From NCBI GenBank assembly GCA_964200185.2, contig CAXNAD020000191.1, positions 1-25,097 on the forward strand: 25,097 bases of DNA, written 5' to 3'. The translations under genes were made by a program, and so were the position numbers. Position 1 is the stretch's first letter, and every line of letters begins with the position of its first letter. A model generated the notes under the pieces. That model saw nothing but the letters and a program-made list of their open reading frames with translations, was not told where the DNA came from and made no database searches. This DNA is from Choristocarpus tenellus KU-1152. Its lineage: Eukaryota; Phaeophyceae. This document shows positions 12,092 through 22,400 of this stretch, in pieces.

Positions 12092-12107
12092 TACTACTAT
12101 AGAAGGT

Positions 12108-12410
12108 TCAAAACCAGTTAATACCTTGAATTGGGCTAATATTGCATTGCGACTCCTGGATGATCAAACACAAATTGAAATGGAGTCTACTGTTTATCAA
12201 ACTCTGAACGTCTTTGTCTGGCACATCTACTTCCCTCATTACATCCACACAATTATTAGTGAATAATTCACAACCAGGAACTTTGGAGTTTACATACATT
12301 CTTATATATTGGTAGTGGGTGTCACGTGTTATTGGAGAACAATCTAAACCAGATTTTCCATAAAAAAGGGCTTTGGTTTGATAGAATTCGAACCTCCGAA
12401 ATCCATGCAT
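12108..12410 (-). CDS. Orphan open frame of 100 codons, possible hypothetical protein
   Basis: An uninterrupted ATG-to-TGA frame that begins MHGFRRFEFYQTKALFYGKS and has a mixed, non-repetitive composition with four Cys and several acidic and basic residues. The frame is open for a further dozen or so codons upstream of the ATG. I recognise no domain. It lies within the spacer between the two divergent genes and has no clear splice partner. It could be a small gene, an exon of an unannotated transcript, a decayed mobile element fragment or chance. Confidence 0.25.
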   Translation of the reverse strand: MHGFRRFEFYQTKALFYGKSGLDCSPITRDTHYQYIRMYVNSKVPGCELFTNNCVDVMREVDVPDKDVQSLINSRLHFNLCLIIQESQCNISPIQGINWF

Positions 12411-12615
12411 AGAATAACGACCTTCATCGAAAAAATAGTAAAAAATAAAATTGGGTGTAGATCGGTTTTAGAAAAAATACTTCTTTCATTGTATCTCGCT
12501 CGCGATCTGCGCGCTCTACCCACCCTCCTTCCCTACAACAATACCAACTAAACAGGATAACTACATCCAACTCCTCCGATCTAAAACGTCTGTTGTGTTG
12601 GGGGGCTCAGGATCA

Positions 12616-15600
12616 ATGTTTAGGTTGGTTCGGAGATCGTTAGTCTCATGCACGTGGCCCCGTGCTGCACGGTCCTCCTCCACGCACTCGCTAAGTGCTT
12701 TGATGTACGCTATACTTGAAGGGTCTCCTAATCCCCACAGGGGAACTGGCGCGTTGCTAGTGGGAAGCAGGGGTGAGATGCCTGACACCTTGTTGAAGGT
12801 TGAGAACTGTTTTCATGATTCTTGTATTTGTGCTCATTCCTTGATGCAGCTCATACGATTGTAAATGTCACAGACCTAAGGACAGGCGATTCTGTGAGAT
12901 GGTTGTCAACAGGCTCTACTCCTGAATCAAAGGGTCCTACCACAACTGCATCGGGAAAAGAAGGTGGGGGCGAAGCGAACAGCGCGCATGAATCATCTGA
13001 GGATAGCCCATTTGATGACAGTGAGACCAGCTTTGGGCATGGGAAAGCAGACAACATGTTCGAGGACCCCAAAGGGCGAATACTTGATGCCGCCTTGGCG
13101 CACATCGGCACTCACGGGTGAGTTTATGCATATAATGGCCGCGTCCATTCATTTAGCTAGAGGTTCATACGATGAGATAGTGGCGGAGTTATATCATAAG
13201 CTTGTCCGCTTCTAAGTTATCATGTCTACTCAACTTTCCATCAACGCCTTGTGTGTACGAATCGAGCTTATACGGCATACTGCAACTAAATGTCTTAGGT
13301 AATATCCTTCTCCTTGAGAAATTAAACAACACTAGTTTGAGGGTCAACCTATAACACGCGCATGTCATGTACAACAGTATTCCTGAAGCGAGCAATGAGT
13401 AGCTCTCTGTGCACGGTTGGATATTCTACGGACTACAATTGGAACCACTTACAGCTGGCGCATTTCCTTGAGTTTTGAATGGACTATCGGCGGCTCCTTG
13501 AAGATGCCCTTTCTATGGTGAAACATTCGCTGGGTTTACCCTGCCGCTCAGACATCTGCTAACAACACCAGCCCACCCTAACCTATCTCTCTTGTCACCA
13601 CCTTCAGGTTCACAGACGTGGCCATTGCAGCTGGATCCAGAGATTGCGGGTGAGGGAAATAGTGAGTGCTACAAGAGACCATATAATCGTACACTCATCA
13701 TTTCTTGATCTGAGCACAGCGCATTAATCGTCTTGTGGTTCAGGACATAGTATCTGTAGATATGTTTTCGACGTGAGTGTATCGGACATGAAGTTGCCCA
13801 ACACAAGCAAGAAAACCTGCGCTAAATGCATGGATCACACGCAGGAGGTAGCAATTAAACCACCAAACCTCTAATTTTCCATTTACCTCTCCTTTTAAGC
13901 TCAAGATTGAGTCAATCTTTTTCTTGCAAGTTTTTTTTATATGTGCACCCTGAGATATTTCTCAACTTTTTTGTTATCATTTGCATGACAATTGCAACTT
14001 TCCGATTGGTCAGGCTTGTGATTCATTCCTCCAACTAGGGGTACAAACATGTTGCCATGTAAAGCCAAACAAGCATGTTTCTCTCTGGGAAAGGGCTGTG
14101 TTTCGAAATATGAAGTATGTGTTGCCAGAAGTCTTGTTGAGATTGTATTTGTAGCAAGATGACTGCCAGTCCGTTGCTCATCGTACTTTTGAAAGCAAGT
14201 TCGTGAAGGTTGTCCCAAGACACTAGCTGGTTTACTCAAGACACTAGAACTTTAGACCCCCGCTATCTGATGGGATGACTGACTGATTGGATATATTTTG
14301 AAAAAAATCAGACCCTGGTCTTGTTTTGGTCGCCAGTAGTATTTATATTTATTTATTTATACAAAGTCGATTAAATTGGATACAATCCTTTTGAATGTCC
14401 TCTATTGTAGCAGAGTCATCAATGAATGATCTCAAATCCTTCCTGCTGCAAATATCTGCACATATTGGTTGATATATATGTAGTATGACACAGTGTTGAT
14501 GATATAGTATTCATGATGTGATATGGTATGATGTAGAATTGCAGACATGAAAGGTATCATTGATATTGTCTTTGAGGTCTACTGTTGCAGATGAAACTGC
14601 CATTAAGGTAAGATTTCATGTTAAGGTCCTGTTAACAAGACCTGCAATGACTTACTTGTTAACAAGCTGTGGTGGAAATCATGGGAAATCATGGGGCACT
14701 GTTTTGTAGTGGAATACTCATGGTCTGTAGTCTAATATTACCTGATGTATTACTAAGCTGTCATGAAGATAGGGTTGAAGATGTGACTGGTCCCTCAAGT
14801 CATCTTTCATCTATTTGTACTCTCATTCTGTACTTCATCATGGACATGACATCTCATCAACCTTATCAACAGTCCTTAACATTATTGTTAGTATTTATAT
14901 ATTCTCTCACCATCACACTGTACCCAACCCTAACCCTAACCAGCCATTACATGCATTGCATTGCCTATCTCACCCTTCCTATTGTACAATGTTGTTGTTT
15001 CACTCAATACAGCTTCCATGCAGTATCTGCTGGCATGTTTTCAAGAGGGGCAATTGAGCTTGTGGAGCACCTGATGGATAACGCACTTCAAGAGGTACCA
15101 CATTACTATTACCGTTATCATAGCTATAACATTCTTGTCTATTTAATATATCATTCATGCATATTTAATGTATATTTAATGTATCATTTTTTGTGGAAAA
15201 GTGTGTATGTTTTTGTCAATAGTACAAGCGCATGTACTTTCACATGTAGTTAACATGGTGGTATGTTTGATTTGAACATATCAAATACATATCAAGCAGG
15301 TGCTTGACAAAGGTCGTTTTCAGTCCAGGGTAGGGCATGTTTCTATTATGTTTCTATCAGTCTACACTCTACATATACATATACCCTAACCCTAAGTCTG
15401 TGGTCATTACATTTTTATGAGATTAAATGAACTCTCTTTACTCCAATGTTGTCTGACCCTAACCCTAACCCTAGCATGATGGTGATGTTGCACAAGTTGG
15501 TCCTCGATAAATTACCTCACTGTTCAAATCATTGAGTCACTTAATCACTGGACTGTGCTACTGTTAGGCTTAGGCTTAGGGTTAGTATCTTTCTGGGTAT

Positions 15601-16446
15601 GCTTAGGGCTAATCAATACTGTTCCTGTGCCTATAACAAGGAGGTTAGGGTTAGAGTTAGTAGATTGTTCAAGTGGTAGTGGTAAGAACCAGGATGAAGT
15701 ACTACTATTGCTAAGGTTAGGGTTATGACTGTTTCCAAATTTCACAACTTTCTGTCTTTTGAAATGAAAACATGTGAAAGCCTTAATGTAGGTGGAAGTG
15801 AAAGCCTTGAGGGTGTAAAGTATTAACCTGTACAGTATTACCTGCAGTATTAATGCTCTTCAGTAATCAGTCACGTGTGGAGCCTTGTGCAGGCTGAGAG
15901 TCAAAGGTATCGCTTGTTTGCTATTCTTTATTTATTAGTTTGAGGTGATGTCAGTCAAATAAAGAAAGAAATAGAGTCATTGTTTTGTTAGCATTGTGAA
16001 GTCAGTCTTGCTCATCTGATACATTATTATTGGTAGTATTATTATTATTATTATTATTTGATTTTACTGCGATGATGCAACACCATGTTTGATTGTTCAT
16101 TTTTGAGTGTTTGACCTTTGATACATTATTTATTATTTATTGTAGCACTAGATACTATACATACTTTAGCAATAATTACAGTAATGATAATAACAATAAT
16201 AACAATAACTCACTTCCCCATTTGGCACATATTTTTTTTTAATGGTATGGTATGGCATGATATGACATGGTATGGGCAGGTGAAGGCACTGCAAAACAAA
16301 GATGGTCATCGTCATCGTCAACCGAACTTTGGACAGGGGGAGGCAGTTGTGGACTCTCTCAGAGATGGGATTCGTGTGAGGCTTATGGTCATTACACCCT
16401 ACATATCCCACTGGCCGAAGGTAATCATTTCATTCACAACAAATAT

Positions 16447-16498
<52 letters not shown>

Positions 16499-19400
16499 CT
16501 TCTGGCTTCTGGCTTCTGGCACATCCTCCTCTTCCCCTGTGTGCATAGCAGCTAACTAACTACTAACTTGGGATATGTGTTCATTGTAACTTGTGGTTGG
16601 GATGTATGTGAAGGAACTGGAGGTAACTTGTGGTAGTTCAAGGTAGTGTAATGTGTAATGTCACATTTTATGTTTGTATTTAGTTTGAAGGTTTTCACAG
16701 GAGAGTAAGGTGTGCTGTCACTATCAAGTTCAAGGAGTGTTGGGTATTGGGTATTATTGTTATGAAACTAATGTTTTGTTTGTTGTGTCTGTGGTGTATG
16801 TATTTTGATGGTAATGGTGCCAGTGGGGTGTATGTCTACAAGAGTACCCTTACCCTTGGACAAATGATGTAAACATTAATGCTGTGGATGTCAAACACCA
16901 TGATGTATACAGTAGTGTCTCAATAGCTCTGCTTGTGGTAAAATTGTTTGATTCACTTGACATGATCTCTTTGACCTTGTCCTATCTTATCTATCGTACA
17001 TTCACTGCTCGCACTAGTACCAGTACTTAGTCTAGTGTAGTGTGTAGTCTAGTGTACCCATCATATAACAGTTCCACTAATATATTTATTATAAGTTTTT
17101 TATTTTAAAACCTGTAATATCAAGTTTGATACTATTTATACTATGACTGAATACTGTCTTTGGACCTATGAAGGTAAGGTAGTTTCAGTGTGTCCTACTA
17201 TTACCACATTATGTGTGTGTTTTGTTATACATATATACATATTTGGTGTATATACATTGAGTCACATAAATTGCATGGAGATACTATTTTTTTTACTTTT
17301 TTACTAGATTTTTCTTTTTTTTCAACTTGTGTACTATGTCAGACATTTATCATGTCATACACTGTCTTCTGAACTTCACACACCCCTCTACGTTTCATTG
17401 GGCACATCCATTTCCATCACTCCTGATAGATATTGATGTATGTTGATGTATGTTGAAAACAAAAGGACATTTGTGTTTTCAAGGTCTCTCTAGTACACTT
17501 GTCATCCTATCAACCTCCATACCCAAGGAACTTTATACTTGTGGTTAGGGTTAGGGTTGGTGTGATACTTGATTATGTAGTTAATATTAATATTGATAAT
17601 TAATAGTAGTATTAATTACATTGCAATACTTTCCAATTCCTTGTCAAGAGTACTTCAGACATCACTACAGTAGTGGTGGTGATAATTCTATTTATTTTTT
17701 ATTAATGTTTTTATTTTTTGTGCAGTGTGTCATTGGAATTGGAATTGGACCAATGGGATGGACTCTTGAACAGTATCATCATCTCAGACCAGAAAATCTT
17801 TTTTTGTAGAGTATCATACACCCTTTGTTCATGATTATATCCTTTATTATACCCTATATTATACCCTTTGTTCATGATGGTGATGTGCCCATCACTTGAT
17901 TGTGTATTGATAGGCCATGTCACTAGGAATTCTTCCACAGAATGTTGTCAACACTACAAGTGCTCTGGCTGTCCTTGCTGATGAGCTGGCTTTTTTGTCT
18001 GGAGATCGGTCCACAGATTTGGAATGGTACAGCAAGAGAGCTCTCATTGCTGGCATCTATGTTTCTACTGGTAGGGTTATGGTTAGTGTTGACTGTTTAA
18101 TGGGGACTGTTGAATGGTGACTGTTGACTGTTGACATGCCAGAGGTGAAACACTCTCGTCTATTCTGTCTAACATGTAACATCTAATAATAATAATAATA
18201 GCATTGATCAGTCTGTTACTTTAGTACTGTAATGTTCTTATCAATATCATTCAATATCGTGGTGTACACTATTTTTAGTACTATGATAATTGCATTTATT
18301 ATTTATATTAACATTGTTAGTGTTCATTTAAGTAGTACTATTTGTTATTGCTGGCCCTAATAGACCCAAAGTAGATAGCATACATGCTTTTACTGCTGTG
18401 TGAGTTTTGTCACATGTAAACACCAACATTAATATTAACATATTATTATGATCATTTTTTTTTTAAGATGTTAGTTCTTGATTGACCACCTACTTTTAGG
18501 GTTAGTTTGATTTTTTGGTGTTTGTATTGTATAGGAGGCGTGTGTGTGTGCAACTGCATAGAATGTGAATGTCTATTTTATTTCTTTGCAATTTAAATTT
18601 CTTGATTATTGATAGTCGCCTTCCTTGTTGTGATGGGGTTGGATGTGCACTGTTGGATTTTAAGTAATAGATAGACATGGACTCGTGAGGGCTCCTTATG
18701 TTGAACCTCCTGGTAATAGGATTGAAAAATAAATGATTAAAGATTAAAAGAGAAACTGTAACACAGGTGTTGCTGTGTCACCATGTCATAGGGGGGGGTT
18801 GCTAAATATTTTGATGTGAGTCAAAACCTATCACCAATAGGAGAGACCAAATAGAGCAGTTTATACCTTCTGCAACAGTGTTAAGACCTATTACCTATCA
18901 CCGTGGGAAGAATTAACTATACAGTATAGCTAGTTTATAAGTTTTTTTAATAGTACATTATTAATTATAGTGATATTAGTACTGGGTATAGTTGCTTTTT
19001 CTTTTTACATAACCTGTTTTATTTTATTATTATTTACTTTTGCTATTGTTATTAGTGTACTACTGTCAGTATCAATGGAGTACTTTGAGTTTGTATAGTA
19101 ATTGTAAGGGTAATACATCAATCAAAGCTAGGACTAGGTAATATGCAATACTTTTTTGGACATGGCTCCAATCAGACAAAAAAAAAACTAAAAATGACCT
19201 GACATGACATGACTTGACACATTTTTATTTATTTCTGGTGTACCACATACTAATTAAGATATAGTTCAACTATTTCTATTGAACCTGATTTAACTTGTTT
19301 GTTTCCCTGCAAAGTGCTATTCATCATTCAATTCCTTAATCATTTCCTTAATCATTATTGTTGCATATTTGGTTTTAGAGAGATAAAGTTTTTTCCACAA

Positions 19401-22400
19401 TAATGATGTTCAGTTGTCAGTTGTGACTGTTCAAGGTGGTGGTGATGTTGATGGTATCACTTGTGAAAAATGGACCAGGTGGAGTTTTCAACTTCTACAA
19501 TATGCCTTTAAATTTAACACCACCTTCTCATGGTACTAATTGTGGTACCTATCAAAATTACTGTGAATCGAACTGTCCCTGCCAAGTGCATGCCCAGTAT
19601 GTTACTATTGTTGTTATGAGTATAGAGTTTCTAGAGTTGGACATAATGCCAACGAAACATTTGGTCTTAGACTCCTGTTTTAGTTAGTCAGTGCTGAAAT
19701 ACAAGAGTTGATGGGAATGGATGGTATGGTATAGTATGGTATTGATTAGTAATAATATTAGGGATAGGGTTAGGGCTGGGTTTCATTTTAGGTCATGCTG
19801 GTACAGTACATTATAGTGTAGTATAGCATAGTATGTGCAAAGATTGGTTAGGGTTAGGGTACTTGTATCATTAGATGACACCCATCAACATTCAACTTTC
19901 CACCAGTGAACTACAGCCCTCTTATATTCTTATATTCTATATCTGGCAAATGTAATAAGAAAATAAGTAGCACCCTCCTTCCTACATGAAGATGTGATAA
20001 TTTTAGACATGATAGCATTAGCTTAATGCCACATATGTGCTTATCTATTTTTTCAAAAAAAAAACACATTGAAAGATTGGTTCCTACTTTGTTACTGAAT
20101 ATATATTTTGTCTTGGCTGTTATATTTGATTTTGATAGCAATAATAATACTTGATAGTAATTAATTTATTTGAGATGTCTTGATTTTCTTATTATCCTTT
20201 TTTTCCCAACTATTTTTGGGCATTACACTATATGGTATATAATAGTGTGTAGCTCACACTCTATTTGTTTTGTCTTTTTCAATAATAATAATAATAATAA
20301 CAATATAAGTTAATGTATGCCTCCATTCACAACAATGTTTTCACTTCCGCTCCCCACCTTGTCTAATGTTTGTCACATGATATGACACACAGAGATGTTC
20401 ATGATCACTGACACCTCAGAAGGGTTCACTGACACCTGGTGAGCCTTTAAAAGATGCATACACTTGATAGAAACCCTCTAACCCTAACCCTCTAGAAAAA
20501 CAAAAACGTACATACATGGAACAATAGTTACAGTTACAGTTTTATGGTCAGTGTTCCAATTTGTACGAAGATGAGATGGATGTGAATGCTATTACACTAT
20601 TATTATTATTAGTTAAGAATAGTAGTAGTAGTAGTAGTAATTTTATTTTACTATCACTGTAATTGATAATCAAGGTTGATGACCTAATGCGGTAGGGTTA
20701 TTTTATTTGGATTGTTGTATTTTATACCTACTCTTCCTGTGTTGTATTGTATAGATACATAGAAGAGAGTAGAGACTAGACTATTTAATCAATAGCTGTT
20801 GTAAGTTGTAAGTTGTTTTCCCACCTCAGTAGTTCACAAGCACTGTCTGTTACACATTTTGCTCTTTTTTTAATTTGATGTGTGCTGAGAAAATTTCTAG
20901 AAGAAATTTCTTGAGGTGAAGGAGATGTGAACCAAACTGAGCATGCTTTAGGTGTTTTCAAGTATTTTTAATATTATTATTGTTGATACCATACATGATA
21001 TTAAACAGACCAACAGTGGGCATAGGTTGTAATATTTCTCGTATTGTAGTGTCTACGTTTTTTGGTACTTAGGGTTAGGGTTAGATACAATAATAATAAT
21101 AATAATAGAAGTATAAGAAGAATTAGAACATGCTGTGTGGGGGGGGGGGTTGACACTAGGTAATTTCTTGCTTGGTTAGGGGTAGGGTTAGGGTTAGTAG
21201 TCCTCTCTCTCTCTCTCTTGAGATTATTTTGAATTGGGTACATTGGTTTCTTTCACCTGACTTGAATGGAGATGATTGGATTATTATTTTTATTAGTAGA
21301 TAGGTGCATACCTGCACACACATACATACAGGTATAGATATAGATATAGACCAGGAAGGACAGAAACAAAAACCCATTAAAGTTTACTATGTAGTATGTA
21401 GTTAGGGTTAGGGTTAGGGCTTGACAAAGTTGTATTTATAGATAAAACCTCAATGGAATTGTTCTGGAAGATGTCCAATGTATTTTTCCTGTTCCTGCTG
21501 TAATTGATGTAATTAATGTAACTGATGTACAGGGCATTCTTGGATAGGCGTCTTGAGGACTACAATACCCTGGTGACTACACCACAGAATGTGAGAGCAC
21601 TCAATACCCTAACCCTTGACTTGGGGTTTTTGCGTGGTTGAAAATTAAAATATTTTGCTATATTTTATTTTTTTGACTTTTGTTTTGTTGATACCTTCTA
21701 CTGATATATAATATATAGTGGTAAAGTTAGGGTTAGGGTTAGATTGGGAATAGTGCCACTGAAGGTGCAAATAGCTGACTGACCTCTTCCGGTAACGCCT
21801 GTCAAAGCATACAAGACTAGGTTGTCACTGAGCGGTCTATAGGGTTAGAGTGTCATGAGAAACTTAGAACAGATCACAGTCAATCATTGCACACATTATA
21901 ATGTATTGAATTTATGGTATTGGTATTGTATTAGGTACTAGACTTACAATTATTGAATTGATGCTATTGGTATTGTATTAGGTACTAAACTTATTATGTA
22001 TTGAATTGATGCCATTGGTATTGTATTAGGTACTGAACTTATAATTATTGAATTGGTGGTATTGGTATTGTATTAGGTACTAAACTTATTATGTATTGAA
22101 TTGATGCCATTGGTATTGTATTAGGTACTAACCTTCTATTGCAACACACTTGATATATGTGTAGTGTGTCTCAATGTTGTTTGGTTTGATGACCAATTCT
22201 AACTTGTGATTTAATTTGCTTGTGATACAATATGTTGATTCTAACTAACTTTGATTCTAACTTGTGATTTTTTTGTTGAGGCGGGTGATGTTGTATTGGG
22301 TGTCACCACAACAGCTACTGCTCTTGGATCAGCTGTGGTATCCTTGGCAGGCCCTTTCCTCCAACAGGCAACAAGACAGGTGACTATTGCTATAACCCTA

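Larger units (their letters stand above)
10764..12615. promoter_or_regulatory. Divergent spacer between the two head-to-head genes
   Basis: About 1.85 kb separates the two start codons, which face away from each other, so both promoters and 5' untranslated regions should lie here. There is no clear TATA box next to either ATG. The final 140 bases before COQ9 include a CpG-bearing stretch (CTCGCTCGCGATCTGCGCGC at 12497-12516), unlike the AT-rich centre (11880-12000). The spacer also holds a poly-T run near 11420, a telomere-like CCCTAACCCTA at 10867, a TACTAAC array at 12057-12091 and an orphan open frame at 12108-12410. Shared regulation is an inference from layout only. Confidence 0.5.

Noticed and set aside
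12360-12415. GGTTCGAATTC, resembling a tRNA T-loop box, on the minus strand
   Set aside because: The T-arm stem does not pair and no acceptor or anticodon arm is present. A similar GTTCGAATC near 9975 fails for the same reason.
12561-12788. 75-codon minus-strand frame beginning MSGISPLLPTSN
   Set aside because: It is antisense to COQ9 exon 1. The plus frame gives a mitochondrial presequence and joins in phase to the COQ9 core through a 77-bp intron.
13742-13875. Open segment in a COQ9 intron with a stretch resembling exon 4 (17 of 24 bases between 13750-13773 and 15023-15046)
   Set aside because: The acceptor phase does not fit exon 3, the frame ends soon after, and flanking bases show no similarity, so a duplicated exon is not supported.
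13937-14239. 100-codon minus-strand frame in a COQ9 intron
   Set aside because: A second minus frame over the same bases is equally open, neither is recognisable and no partner exons were found.
14669-15253. 194-codon plus-strand open frame
   Set aside because: Only the part at 15013-15094 is coding (COQ9 exon 4). The rest is intron that stays open by chance and includes translated CCCTAA repeats.
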